Source: Azolla caroliniana (taxonomy: Eukaryota; Polypodiophyta). From it: a stretch of 64,000 bases of DNA. The stretch spans positions 8,494,001 to 8,558,000 of the forward strand of contig JBHGNT010000003.1 in NCBI GenBank assembly GCA_043228905.1, in the 5' to 3' direction. The translations under genes were made by a program, and so were the position numbers. Numbering within the stretch: position 1 is the stretch's first letter; each line of letters begins with the position of its first letter. The notes beneath the pieces are model-generated. The model ran no database searches, had not been told where the DNA came from, and worked only from the letters and a program-made list of their open reading frames with translations. Positions 11,178 through 24,184 of the stretch are shown here, in pieces.

Positions 11178-11696
11178 GCAATAGGCGTGATTCGGTTTTA
11201 AGGCAAAGAAACTAAAACCGAACCGTTTATTTAAAACAAAAACCAAACCAAATTGTTTAAGAAATCTGAATATTTAAACCAAACTTGATGAAAAAGTTGA
11301 AACCAAATCACTTAAAAAACAAACCATTTAGGGAAAGTTAAGAGCAAACCGAACCATTTTGTAAAAAATTTAAACCTAACCACTTAAATCAAACTAATTA
11401 AACATCTAAATAAACAAAAATACATAAAATTAAATAAGTATTTAAGTTAAATATATTAAATCAATAAAAAACTATTAATTAAACCATTAAATCAATATAC
11501 TATTAAGGTTACAAAAAGTTAACCAAAAACCTTTAAACCAAACCTATCAACCTATCAACCCGAGTTTTAGAATTGAACCGAACTGTTTATAAAAAATCCA
11601 AACCAAAACAAACCATTAAATTTTTTTAGAACCAATAAACTGTTAAACCATGGCTTAACGGTTCGGTTTGGTTTGAGCCGAAACCATGCCCATTGC
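11178..11696. mobile_element. Palindromic AACCGAACC-rich element with terminal inverted repeats (MITE-like)
   Basis: The left end GCAATAGGCGTGATTCGG and the inverted right end GCAATGGGCATGGTTTCGG match at most positions. Both are flanked by TA (11176-11177 and 11697-11698), the duplication expected for mariner/Stowaway-type insertion. The 480-bp interior is built from degenerate AAACCAAACCGAACC and its complement, with no coding capacity. Related AACCGAACC blocks lie at 28200-28560 and 62655-63085. Confidence 0.55.
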
Positions 11697-11702
11697 TAGT
11701 AC

Positions 11703-12346
11703 TAGTTCTTTGTGAGGGCGACATGTTCGCTGACGTTCGTTCGTGTTCCAGTTCTCGGTGAGGGCCGCATGGTCGTGCACTCCCGTTCGTGTTCCAGTTC
11801 CCGATGTGGGCCAAATGGTCACTCACCGGTTTGTGTTCCAGTTCCCGGTGAGGGCCGCATGGTCACTCATTCGTTCAAGTTCTAGTTCCAGGTGAGGGCC
11901 AAATGGTCGCTGACCCGTTCGTGTTCCAATTCCCGGTGAGAACTGCATATGATCGCTCACATCTGTGGATATTTTAGTCTTCGAGAGCACCACACATCGT
12001 CGCTCACACCCATTCATGTTCGAGTTCCCAGTGAGGGCCGCATGATTGCTCACTCTTTCATGTTCCAATTCTCGGTGAGGGCCGCATGGTCGCTCACTCC
12101 CGTTCAAGTTCTAGTTCCCGATGAGGGCCGCATGGTCGCTCATGCCCGTTCATGTTCCCAATGAGGACTGCATATGGTCGCTCACGTCTGTCGATATTCT
12201 AGTGTTCGGGAGAACCACACATCGTCTCTCACCTCGTTCGTGTTCGAGTTCCCGGTGAGGGCCGCATGGTCGCTCACTCGTTCCTGTTCTAGTTCTCGGT
12301 GAGGGCCGCATGGTCACTCACTCCCGTTCAAGTTCCAGTTCCCGGT
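11703..12346. repeat. Minisatellite (about 45-47 bp unit) with higher-order structure
   Basis: Around a dozen copies of a unit built from GTTCGTGTTCCAGTTCCCGG and GTGAGGGCCGCATGGTCGCT run head to tail. A distinct block (CTGTGGATATTTTAG ... CACACATCGT) interrupts at about 11960 and recurs near 12187. This gives a superunit of roughly 226 bp. Because the unit is not a multiple of three, the peptides on the minus strand switch frame from unit to unit and are not real proteins. Confidence 0.85.
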
Positions 12347-12561
12347 ACTATTAATTTTGGGAGCCATCATTATCTATCGTTTTGGTAAGAGTTAGGAATG
12401 AGAGTGTGACTATATCCTTGTGGCAAGAAGGAAGGCAAAGGGAGGGAAGGTGTAGGTGATAGGTATGAATGCCGCCCCCCCTCTTTCCACACATGTTGTT
12501 CAACTTCACATTATAAACCCCTACTATCCTACAACATACAAGTCCATCCCATCTATAATAA

Positions 12562-12568
<7 letters not shown>

Positions 12569-12597
<29 letters not shown>

Positions 12598-12658
12598 TGT
12601 ATGTATGTATGTATGTATGTATGTATGTATGTATGTATGTATGTATGTATGTATGTAT
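12569..12658. repeat. (TATG)n microsatellite, about 22 units
   Basis: Near-perfect TATG/GTAT run preceded by a short AT run. Confidence 0.95.
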
Positions 12659-12807
12659 ACATTTATAATATGTACATGAATGTAATGTGACATTGCCTCT
12701 TACCATAATAATATATAATCGTTTTGGGGTGTTTTCTATGATAATCACCTACAGCAACGAATGGAAATTTGCAAGCACAGTAGGAATAGGAGTAGAGTAG
12801 TAAAGAT

Positions 12808-12847
12808 AAGTCAGTCCTAATAAATTCACATCTATTAGGATTGACTT
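12808..12847. repeat. Short hairpin, 15-bp stem
   Basis: AAGTCAGTCCTAATA and TATTAGGATTGACTT are inverted copies with one mismatch around a 10-base loop. It may be the core of a small MITE. Confidence 0.6.
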
Positions 12848-12849
12848 AC

Positions 12850-14049
12850 CACATAATGCCATACTATAACGAATGTATCCATTCTTAATAATCCTCAAGT
12901 TGACGATCAATCTCATCTTCTTTGGATTGACTAAGTCAATACAAACGAATAGAAATAGGTGTCACACCATGTATAAGATCAAGATAATGGTCAACATTAT
13001 GTGGCGTAGGAAGCAATTGTATAGAAAAAATATCAAAACTCTTACAAGGGTACCAAACAATCTTTGGTTCGAGAGAACTAGAATGTTTGAGAGAAGATGT
13101 GCAAAAAGATTTTGAAATAGATGACTTATAACATATTGAATAAAGGAGTACCAAAGTCAAAGAAGAATTATACTAAAGATCACTTGATAAGTTCATGAAC
13201 GGAAACAAAACATTTAGTTTCAATGTGGTGAGCAAGTTACGTAGATGTTCGGTATAAACCTCCAGAAATTGAGATTGGACAAAGGTGGACAAAGAATGAC
13301 CTTTTGCTCTTAATGCATTGCTCGAGCTTATGGCATTACTCTAAAATTTGACCCTTCTTTTCTAAATGCACATGGAAGACTAAATTGCTTAGAGTAGTTT
13401 AGAAGAATTCATTGGGTATCTTGTGTTTCCCAATGAATTGTTAGTAATTAGAAATATAAATTAGGGGTTATTACGATCTTTCCTCGAAGAATGTTTCTAA
13501 TGAAGTAAAATTTCAACTTCGTCTTTGAGGTTTTCTAAGATCCTTATCGTGCACAAGGCAATTATAGTCTAAGTGTGTGCAATGTAGTAAACAAACAATT
13601 TTGGAACTATTGAAATCGGGATGGAATTTGAAAATGAGACTCACATCTAACAAAACCTAGTGCTAAAAGCGTCTTCGGTTCTTCCTTCTTATCTCCCATA
13701 TAAGGCTTCAAGGCCTTGGACATTTCATCAAGCGATCTTCCTACTAAGTGAATGTCATTCAGATATGAATCAAGTCAAACTCAAGAGTTCAACTTGATGT
13801 TTGAAATGTAGAAAATGTAAGCAAGGTGAAATATATGACATAGCTAAGTATATGTGAATATGTCATAACAAGAATAGCAATACAGGTGCTAGCTTGTGCC
13901 ATCGCCAATTAGGAGAATCTCAAAACCAAGTCATTAATGTGAGCCATTGTGACATGTTTACACATAAGTTGGCAAATTTTAAGCAATCATTCTGATAGAA
14001 AACACAATGTTTGAACTACGTTCAACAAACAATATTCGAGAAATTATCT
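12850..14049. other. AT-rich non-coding DNA with one short unassigned open frame
   Basis: No recognised gene. On the minus strand about 13806-13651, a 50-residue open segment (contains RSLDEMSKALKPYMGDKKEE) reads without stops and looks more protein-like than its surroundings. I do not recognise it and see no start, splice sites or neighbours that would make it a gene. Confidence 0.35.
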
Positions 14050-14816
14050 CACATTGATACCCCATTAGACATATGAGATTAGTTTTGAGAATCAGGGTAT
14101 TGTGGTAACACTAAAGTGTTTTTAAAACCATAGGGTTGACATAAAAATGCCTTCACGTGATCTCTATTTCGAATTTTTATGGTGGTTTCCCGAGGCTCAA
14201 CCATGTTGTCTACCTAGAGGCATTGTTCGCACACACAATTTCATGAATGAAATGCAATCATTATGTCCACAAAAGTGGTTTTGCCTCTTTAATTCCCCTA
14301 TCGGGACCCCGAATCGCACGTTGATGTAGTGTAATGATATATGCATATATTTCCCAAGAAATACCTATTGAAAATAGCATTAGAGTGTATTATTATTGTA
14401 TGGTATTTGTCACATATTAACTACACATCATGATGTATTCATTCTCTCTTTAGATTTGCAATATGGCGATCTAAGAACCCCTAAGTATGTAAATGAACAA
14501 GATAAGCCAAATGCTTGTTCCCATATTTGACCATGGTGTAAGACCATCTAATTGTAACCTTGAATTCCAACCAAGAACATTATGAAACATGTTCAGAAAA
14601 GTTGAGTTTTCCACCACAATGGACATGTAAAATAAACTAGCCAAATTTGAATAAGTTGTCGCCTGATCATGTGAATTGGACAACTACTTTGAATCACAGC
14701 TGCCAAGTGCAAAATATGGTTGCCCTAGATAGAAAACGTTTCATCTTTCCCAAAAATGACCAAAGAACATTGCGATGATCGCATACAGAACAAACCACCC
14801 GACGACCCCCCTAACA
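14050..14816 (-). repeat. Candidate 3' LTR of gypsy copy 2
   Basis: On the minus strand a purine run ending AAAGAGGGGT (14826-14817) is followed by TGTTAGGGGG starting at 14816, a typical polypurine tract and LTR start just downstream of the integrase C-terminus. The inner part 14340-14050 is similar to 7950-8245 in copy 1. The end at about 14050 is set by loss of that similarity and is approximate. Confidence 0.45.
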
Positions 14817-14828
14817 ACCCCTCTTTAA

Positions 14829-16890
14829 GACATTGCACACTTGCAATGAAAAGTTAGGAAAGTTAGTTTTAATCATGTTTTCTCGTTCCCATGTAGCATC
14901 TTTTATAGATTTATCCATCCATTTAATTTTAAATTCTCAAATTGTTTTAGAACGCAAATGTTTTGTTTTAACATCAAGAATTTTCTTTAGTACATGTGGT
15001 TTAGAAACCAAATCTTCAAACGTAACTAGAGTTTTAGTTGTAACTGTATTGTCACCAAAACCAAGAAGTTCTTTTAAATGACTTACATGAAAAACTGGAT
15101 GGATTTCGACACCATCAAGAAGAGCGAGACGATAGGTTGATGAACCAATGCGTTTGAGGACTGTAAAAGGTCCACAAAACTATAGGGCTAACTTAGCACA
15201 TTTACCTATAGACAATGTCTTAGAATTGTGAGGTGCGCATAGAAATACATTAGATATCCAAGTTTGAGTACATGAGGTTGCCTATGATGGTCGGCACAAA
15301 AACACGCTCTATCTTTATTTGTTTTTATATTATCTCATGCAATATGCAACATGTCTTGCATATCCCTTAGAAATTTTTGCGTACTTTACAACTCATCATG
15401 ATGTATATTAACATTAATTCGGGCTCGAGGTTGAAAATCAAACATCAACATAAAAGGACTATATCCCGTCGATATATGTTTGGAGCTATTATAAGCAAAA
15501 TGGAAAATTGGGAGATAATGTTCCCATTTTGTTGGCTTCTTAGCAACGTATTCTCAAAGCATGTCCTCAATAATTTGATTTACCCATTCTGTCTGTCCAT
15601 TGGATTGAGGATGGTCCGTGGAGCTCATGCTCAATGTAGTTTTCAACTTCTTAAAGACTTGCGTCCAAAAGTCGCTAGTGAACTTTGGATCTAAAACAAA
15701 ATAACTCATCAACGAATTAGCAAACCAATTCAAGAGTTGTTACTATGGTTTTAGTAGCAATAAATCTGGCCATGTTAGTTAATCTATCAACCACAACCCA
15801 GATGGCATCATGGACATTTTGAATACGAGGAAGGCTAACAATAAAATCCATGGATATACTTTCCCACTTATTTTTGGGAATTTCCAAGGGATATACTTTA
15901 AGTCACTCAGCTTTGTTAACCTAACATTGGTAACATTTAGTCACATAGTTATGTATGTCAAGACGCATCTTAGGCCAATAGAATTTAGTAGAGATTAAAA
16001 CGAGTTTGTGATGTATTCCAGGTTACCTTGTTGAGGGTACATCATGGCCAAAAAAAGGAATTCTTTTTTTTTTACCTCAAGCAAATCTAGAACATAGACC
16101 TTCCCATTACCATAGAGCAAATCGTCAGCAATGTAGAAGGATTCCTTTGAGGGTGTGGGTGGTTTGTTCCATCCTCAACTCTTGCCCATTATTTTCCAAA
16201 ATAATTGTCATCGGGATACTTTCCTTGAAGGTGATCATAAAGATCTTATGTTATTTGAGTGAAGCTACGCATGTTAAGTTCACAGATGCGACTAAGTGCA
16301 TCAGCGAAAGTGGTCATGGAAACTTTATAATATCGTATGGAAAAATTGAAGTCTTGGATGAGATCTGCCCATCGTCCCTTACAACCCTTAAGGTCTTGTT
16401 AGTCACAAAAATATTTCAATGACTTGTGGTCCATAGTTACCACAAAACGATTTCCATAAAGATAATGGCACCATGACTTTAGTGCATGGATAACTGTGAA
16501 TAATTCCTTTTCTTGAACGGAATACCGACTTTGAGCATAATCAAGTTTCTTACTCACAAATTCTATTGATTTTCCATCTTGATATAGGACAACACCTATA
16601 GCATAATCATTGGCACCGATTTCAACTTGAAAAGAACTTGAAGGATCTGGTAAAAGAAGTGAAGGAGCCTTGTACACTTGGTCCTTTAGTACCTTAAAGG
16701 CGAGGTCTAGTGTAACATTTTATACTATAGGTTTTATAGACTTATGTGTTTGACCTTTAATAAGATCAATAAACGATGTCGTCAATTGGTAGTAATTGCG
16801 AAGAGATTTTTGCAAAAACCCGACAAAACCAAGGAATGATCAAACTCGAAGAGTGGGCCAAAGTTTGACTATCTATTTGAAACTCAGGTC
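14829..16890 (-). mobile_element. Ty3/gypsy copy 2: RT end, RNase H, integrase and chromodomain-like tail (dead)
   Basis: Read on the minus strand from about 16890 down: the end of reverse transcriptase, then RNase H (16677-16399; ANDYAIGVVLYQDGK, QEKELFTVIHAL, MDHKSLKYFCD). The first catalytic Asp of RNase H has become Gly (IGAND where copy 1 has TDARD). The integrase zinc domain follows (about 16200-15930, HNYVTKCYQC). Next is the core with WESISMDFIV and DAIWVVVDRLTNMARF (about 15880-15750). Near 14940-14880 the frame gives KIKWMDKSIKDATWE, like the chromodomain end of chromoviral gypsy elements. Multiple stops and frame shifts are present. It is homologous to copy 1 at 6904-7600. Confidence 0.8.
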
Positions 16891-18950
16891 ATAAGATAGT
16901 AATATTGTTTATAGCTCCATATCCATACACTCCTTTAAGATAGATTACTTTATGAGAAACATATCATTGCAAACTTACAAATGTCATTATTTAACAGTAA
17001 CGATAATTGTATAATAAGGAGGTTTTCAAATGGGCTCTTTGAAATATATTAGTCTTTAAACTTTTCTTTCCTTTGATATAGAGGGTGACAAGGACTACAA
17101 AGTTTTATTAGTGTTTTCTACATTATCTCTTCCTATGCCATCTTAATATTGTCGATATATTATTCTTTCCTTCTCTTTGTCTATTCTCAATCTTTTGTCC
17201 TTCCAACATTTGTTTGACATTGTCTCCTCCCTAATGATTCGAATTTTATTGAACGTTGCCATATTCTTTTTGGGAGTGTTTGATCGTAGCGATGGACTTC
17301 TTATAGAGGAAATCTTATGTTCTTGCACCCGTTCGTTACACGTATCATTTAAAGGTTAAATGAAGACCATATTTATGATTGTAAAGTACATGCTAGGACC
17401 ATCATTACTAGAAGATTACTAATGAAGTTTCATTCAATAAAAATAACTAATTGTTGCATCCTCCTTTACCTCGAGCGTCTTTAATTATCACCAAAATGTA
17501 TGTAGTCTCAATTTTCTTGATGTTTCCAATAATGGCAGATGACATAATATCCCACGGTATATTTAATGGGGTGCTTTATGCCTAGTGGAATATTATGCCT
17601 AGTTATTAGTTGTATTGTATGTAGTCACTGTCGAGTAGCATGGGGAAAAGAGGCTCTAGGTATAGAGTAAAATGTAGGAAAGCTTTATATATAGTATGAT
17701 TTGTATGGATGCAAAGGTGGAAACACAAATCTTAATGTTGACATGCAGAGGGTTTTTAGAAAAATAAAAAAAATAAAAAATTGGGCAAATGATTGAGGAC
17801 ACATTATTTTCCTTTGGCATATGTCTTCGGTTGTGTCAACCTTAATTTGCCATTCCATTTACTGCAATTCCATCAAATATTCTGTTTTTATATCTAGGTA
17901 AAACACGATGCACATATGAGTCCGAAGTTTTCGTAGCTCTAGACCCCGAATATATATGTTTTTCGGGTTATGTTGACTCTTCAATATGTGTTTCGATACT
18001 TTTGTTATCATACATATATTAGGGTTACGTGTAATATTGCTAAAAGTTAGGATTCTATTGATCAGAGTAGAATCAACAGTAATGTGTATGAAGATGGGCT
18101 CATTTTAGTTTATTATGTGACATATGCTTGGTTTCATGATGTCAATATTCAATTCTTCATGATATCACAAATCGATTTATCGATAGCGGCATGATTCCTA
18201 CAAATTGCCAAGTCCTTACAAAACACAATTTCACAATAACACCTAATGTTAAGCCTATATTTTGACATATAGGAAGGTTTGTTTTTATTGCAACTTTTCT
18301 TCCGAATAGAAAGCAATGCTATAATACTATATAACATATATTCAACATAAAATATATTTATTGAAGTGTTCATGATCATGATTTTGAAACATCTTAGACC
18401 ATGTACTTTTGATATAAATGGAGAAACTCATTTCCAAATAAAATTTGAAAACTCTAAAAAGGAAGTAGAAATCAATACGAACATATGCAATCATGATCAC
18501 GTCCCACTCTAAATTCTCATTGTTAACATGTTTGCATGTTTTTTATGGCATTGTCACCCTAGTATACCTACTTAGGAGAATAAATTCAATGAAATTTTTT
18601 CTTTTCGTGTATACTTATTCTATCGTAGCATATCGTTATATATCTATACAATTGTTTTCACATAATATATTTAACTTCTATCTCATAATTGGTGATGCTA
18701 AGAAGTTATTATCTTCCCCATGTTTTCCCGTATTATTGCTAATAATCTAATCCAGACATATTATAGACAAGGTTTGAGTGTTAATTCTAGTTTAACTCAA
18801 TTAATCCATTGATCTAGAATCTCATCGTTTGGTCAAACACATTTTCCTCTCTAGGCGAGTTGTGGTATTTGTATCCTTTTGATCATCTCATCACTTGCAA
18901 ACCCACAAACACATATTAATGCCTTCATGAACAATTTTTGGTACAACTGA
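16891..18950. other. AT-rich intergenic DNA, nothing recognised
   Basis: Short open frames only (for example 17143-17328 minus and 18493-18750 plus), with hydrophobic or lysine-rich composition expected of AT-rich noise. No domain, splice structure or repeat was recognised. Confidence 0.5.
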
Positions 18951-18954
18951 CCTA

Positions 18955-19420
18955 TAGAACCAAAAGCAAAACATTTCTTCAAGCAACATGTGTGTGTGTG
19001 CATGAGTAATGGCAATCAAAGTGTGAAATTGGGGAAAGGACTTAAGGGGAGGCTTGCATATACATTGTTGATACTCCAGTTATTACGACCCTTGTGAAAA
19101 TTAGCCAAGGTCATAGGCATGTGTAACCCTAGCCTTGTGTTAGTGTATGTATATAGGTAGCTACTTTTGTTGTGTAGTTGAGTACTATCGGGTTTTTGAT
19201 ACTTTTGTTGTCTAGTCATATCAACTTGAGATGGAGTCTCGACTCTCGCAATGAATTGGGCATTTGAGTCCTGACCAAAAAGCATCTTAGAATATGAGTA
19301 CACTTCCAAAAATTTGTGACCAGTATTCCATGTCTACTACATTTTACATTCATACCCTCACAATAGAGAAAAAGTTGAACAAGGTCAAATTTGATCAGTG
19401 GAATTTGTTGTCCTCAAAAT
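18955..19420. repeat. Dispersed repeat, copy A (pair with 22540-23130)
   Basis: Several hundred bases match 22540-23130 in the same orientation. Shared blocks include GTGTAACC, TCAGTGTATGTATATA/TTAGTGTATGTATATA, AACTTGAGATGGAGTCTCGA versus GACTTGAGGTGGAGTCTTGA, TGAGTACACTTCC, CTACTACAT and AAAGTTGAACAAGGT. The pair could be LTRs of one non-autonomous element or two dispersed copies. Confidence 0.65.
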
Positions 19421-20600
19421 GAGAAAATAATTTAATGAGTTAGGTTTTATGAAAATTGTTATACGATTAAATCAAATAAAACATTGAATGGTCACATCTC
19501 ATGATTTTGAATGACCTTGTGGTCCTAAAAACTTCACAATATCACCAACTTTACTTTGCCTTGATTCTTTGTTTGTCTCACCCTCAATATTCTCTATCTC
19601 TATCTCTTCGACTTCTGCATGATATAACCATTCCTCTCAATTCAAGATGATGTGAATGTTTCTCAAGGGCCATAGACAAATATATGTCGTACTAATACTT
19701 CCAGATATATTAAGATGCATGTCATATACAAAAAAACATTTTTACATAATGTCAATCACGTAATTAGTTAAATATGCAATTGTAACATGAAGATAGTTAG
19801 CAACATCATCTTGTTTAGCATAACAAGGCAACAACCTTGATCAACCAAGGATATATGATCCATATCCATCTTCATGTGAACATCAACGAGTTTATCTTAA
19901 TTTTAGCCACGCTAGTTAAGCTAATCATGATGTTATGGACCAAGTTCAACATCTTAACAAATGTAGGCGAAATGTACATTGGCTTACCTTTCCAATTTTA
20001 AAAGTAGGAGCATAATGTTGACACTTTCTGAACATGTTTAAAAATTTAAAGAGATCAAATGTAATAATAATGTAAATACTCGTGACAAAAAACAGAATCC
20101 ATTTAAGACGATGTCGATTGTAATTCACATCACAACAATGTCGAGAGATGATAAGGCACATATATTAATTTATATGTTGATACAGAAAATAAAATTAACA
20201 CATTGTAAGCAACTTTAATCATAATTGGAACAGATGTCCCCATGGCATAAGGGAATGGTTGGAACATTGGTTGCATTAATGAACTTCTCGATTGGACGTA
20301 ATTGACCTCTGCTTTGCCATGGTACTATAAGTAGTAATTACCAATCACACATGTTGAATGCCATCATTGGGATGGAATTTACTTGTATGGAATATTGCAA
20401 CACAATTAACGAATCAAACATTAATTGTGCTTATTAAGCACCCTCGAACATTGTTTAGCAAGACGAGCCCTTGCAGTCATCTTACATTATAGAATAAGTG
20501 TCCAAATTATACTTGTGGTGACAAAGAGAGTGGAAATTTTCGTCATCATTATGTTAAAGAGCAGACATTTGTAGGGCCCACATAGAAGGTTTGGAAAGAA
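19421..20600. other. AT-rich DNA between the two dispersed repeats, no gene recognised
   Basis: No gag, pol or host domain was recognised. Only short open frames occur. Confidence 0.45.
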
Positions 20601-21300
20601 AAACAAGAGAGAGCAGATCAACATGCGAGAAAATTAGAGAGCAATAATTCGAAAGCCATGTCCATGGGGATAGAAGCACTAAGGACGCAACTCTCTGATT
20701 CTCTATTTGGGCACGTGTAATCTATACACTCTTCGACAAAAATATGTGCATTGGGATTCCGCTTCTTGGGGATAGGGTAAAACCTATTAGTATTTTCAAG
20801 CAATTTTTCGGAAGCATTGGCACTGGACACAGAGGAGAGTACAAGAGCTACTTGTCCAGCTGCAAATCGTTGTCGCCTTCATCCGTCCATCCGTCCGCAT
20901 GTCGAGGGCGAGTTAAAGTGTGAAACGAGCGATGAACCAGGCACCATGTTCACACAGATGAAATTTAAGCAAAAAAACACAATCCCACGTGTCCTTATCA
21001 TCATCACGTGCTTGTCCTATTGGCACCATGTTCATAATCATTGGATCGTACTATTGGTACGGTCATGGAAAGGCCCGACTATCATTGTCTCTCTCTCTCT
21101 CTCTGCTTATACACTCTTTCACTCAAAGCTTCTTCTTCTTCAGTTTATCTTCATGAAAAGGCTCATTAATATTCCATTACATTCCATGCCTCCTGATCCT
21201 CAACCATCCCATGACATACATACACACATACATACATACATAACATACATACATTCATGAGGCCTTCCTTGACTGCTCTGCTCTCATTGCCCTGCTCTTT
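20601..21300. other. Less AT-rich segment with short open frames of unknown origin
   Basis: The minus-strand frame 20830-20618 (contains PIPKKRNPNAHIFVEE) and the plus-strand frame from 20817 are more balanced in composition than their flanks. A CT run (21089-21103) and a TATACACTCTTTCA segment precede the short plus frame starting MKRLINIPLHSMPPDPQPSH at about 21151, which runs into an ACAT microsatellite. I do not recognise either peptide, and no splice structure could be supported. Confidence 0.25.
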
Positions 21301-21360
21301 GATGAGTCCCTTAACACCAATTGCTCCATAATACATATTCATCTGATTCACCAACACGCA

Positions 21361-21437
21361 CTATATGTATATATATACATATATAGATATTAGATAGATA
21401 GATAGATAGATATAGATATAGATATAGGTAGATATAA
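21361..21437. repeat. TATA/(GATA)n microsatellite
   Basis: Compound TATAGATA run with GATAGATAGATAGATA core. Confidence 0.9.
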
Positions 21438-21743
21438 ATTTGTAGATGCATTGAGTCTCCCGGATCCAACATCATTTTTCAGCACTAGTACTCCGCACAA
21501 TCGACCCGCACACCAATCATCGCTATCGATATGCTTTCCCGAAATTCCGAATTCATTCAGTCGTAATTATTTACTCGAGACATTATTGTTCGAAATTCCT
21601 TGTTGAATCACTCCTTTGTCATCTTTGCCCGTACCGATGTGTGATCCCGAAGATCCGATTTCTGTTTCATATTTCTCTAGGGCAGTTTTTATTTGATTCT
21701 AAAAACACCCATTATTGCAATTCCTTTCTCATGGATGGGATAT

Positions 21744-21768
21744 GATATATATATATATATATATATAT
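21744..21768. repeat. (AT)n microsatellite
   Basis: Uninterrupted AT dinucleotide run. Confidence 0.95.
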
Positions 21769-22539
21769 TGAAGTATGAGTGTCCACTCATGTTTTTTCAA
21801 TCTCCTATTAGTGATTACAATTAGCTCTAGGGTTTAATCTCCAATGAAATTTGCAAATCTTAGTTACAATATATATACACGGAGCAAATCTCGATCCTTT
21901 CATAATCATACTTTCTAGCAATGATATGAACGAATATATAAATGCAATCCAATCTCCTTACAAACTACATTTAAAATTAACTAGCCACGCGCAAAAAAAT
22001 ATTTACCGCATCAAGATGTATGTTTTTTTATCATAATCTGAAGTAATTTGAGTCTTATACCCAGTAATTTGTTATGCTCTTAGAGCATATATGCTTAGAT
22101 TTCAACATAATTATAGTAATTAAGACCAATTTAATACTCTACATGAGACCAATTTCTTTAAGAAACACACATGAAAAATTAGTTCTAGAAGAATGAGAAG
22201 AAAAAAAAGAGTAGTATCAGAAACCTAATATGCATATTTTCATAAAATGAAAACTAGTTACTTGACATTCATAGATTGCTTGTAGATGCATGCATATCCA
22301 AGCCCATTCTCAAGTATCATATTGGTATTCAACTGATCCATATTTGCACATGTCATTGATCCCTTTGCTCAAATGTTGCTATGATATTATTATTAATAAT
22401 CTTGTTTACAAAGTAGATCATGAAGATTAAGTGTAATTCATAGAAGATTTACATAACATAATAAGCTAACAAAATATACATAATGTAAGCACAATATGTA
22501 ACTTATTAGATAGATTTGATAGATTTGATTGAATATGAC
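21769..22539. other. AT-rich DNA, nothing recognised
   Basis: No coding or repeat feature identified apart from scattered AT runs. Confidence 0.5.
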
Positions 22540-23130
22540 CTATGTGACCAAAGATAAAACACTTTCACGTACTTGTAGTTGTAAGTGTGTGTGTGGGGGG
22601 GTGAGGTGCTCATCACTCATGAGTAGTGACAAATTGATTGTGTCGAATTGAAAGGAGGACTTGAGGGAGGTTTGTTTATTCTTGGTACTCATCTAGGTAT
22701 GAATATAGTTCGAACAAAAGTTATTATTACGAGTCACGACCCTTTTTTGTGAATATCCTCGTGGAATAGTATGTCATATGCCTATGGGAATAAAGAATAA
22801 TTAGCAAGCGTCACACACATGTGTAACCAAGCGTTGGGTCAGGGTCAGTGTATGTATATATGTACTTGAATGTGTGGTTGAGTGCTCTTGGGGTTTTGAC
22901 ACTTCTTTACCCCGCATTGTCCTAGTTGTACCATCATTTCGACTTGAGGTGGAGTCTTGACTCTCGTGATGAGTTAGGCCTTTAAACATTTGAGAGCTTG
23001 AGTACACTTCCAGAAATCCCCATCATGTACTACTACTACATGTCTAGTACATTTTACATTTTGGATCAAAATAAAGCAAAGTTGAACAAGGTTGTGTTAC
23101 GTAACTTGCATTTTCTCTCATCAAAAGGAG
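22540..23130. repeat. Dispersed repeat, copy B (pair with 18955-19420)
   Basis: Same-orientation relative of 18955-19420, somewhat longer (contains a GTGTGTGTGGGGGGGTG run near 22590). Divergence is obvious, so if these are LTRs the insertion is old. Confidence 0.65.
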
Positions 23131-24180
23131 TAAAACATTTTGTGGTTTAGGTTCTCTATCATTTATTTATTCACAATACTCTGATATTTTATGAAAGAGC
23201 TTGAGTATGGTTTAAAATTTATACCGTGAAAGAAGTCTAGAATGTTTAAGAATTTGTATTTTAGGAGAATTAGGGCTTAATTGAGGTAGAAATTAAGTAA
23301 AATTTACCTTTTATATGGGACTTATTATTGGATAAACATATTTTATATTCTTTTAAATGTAGTGCTCTTTGACACTAATGTAGCAAAAGTAAAAAACTTA
23401 ATCGTGAATTTAGCCATCATTACCTCCACACATCAATCTTCATCATTGATGCGATTGATATTGTGGAATGCCAACTACAACCATTTGACATGTATAAATA
23501 ATGCATTTCAAGTTGGGCATTTGATGTTTTGGTGGTTGTAAGGATGACTAACTTGGGATGTAATAAGGTGGATGACTTTTTACAACTAGGTCCAATACTC
23601 AATAAACTAGGTGACATTACATAATGGTGGAAACTTGTGTTTTTTTGTTCTCTTTTCTGCCTTTAGAAAGGTGAGATTTCTAGATTCAACCTATGCCTAT
23701 TAATGTTTATGAAAAACTTCAATCGATATGGATATAGTTGGCCATGGGTTTCATAGTAATGGGTTAGCTCCGATCCCAAATCTAGGGTTCTTTGGATTCA
23801 CTCAAAATGCATCTTGCCTACTAGAACCCCCAACTTATCAAGAAAATATATTGATACAACCAAATCCACACTCCTATGATTCAACAAAAGTATACAAGCC
23901 CTCTATATTTTCAAAATTTCAAGCATGTCTATTCAATTTACTTATGTTATGTTTCCAAAATTATGAACCACTTCTATTCTAAGGCCTACCTAAATAATCA
24001 TTGTCATAATTAACTACATCTTTTTCGTATATAATTTATGTGGATTTAATCTCACGAATAGAGAGCACACCCTTTGCTTGCATAATTTATAAGATATGTT
24101 AAAATGATCCATTACCTATGTAAATAATGTGTAACAAAAACACTAAATCAAACAATTTCATGAAGAGCTTAGGTAGTATA
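23131..24180. other. AT-rich intergenic DNA, no supported gene
   Basis: Open frames at 23420-23617 (minus) and 23728-23982 (plus) show no recognisable domain and no splice context. Confidence 0.45.
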
Positions 24181-24184
24181 GGTA

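Noticed and set aside
11626-12107. Minus-strand peptides with GPHRELEHE / DHAALTGNW motifs
   Set aside because: The unit is not a multiple of three and the two motifs are the same DNA in different frames, so this is a minisatellite, not a repeat protein.
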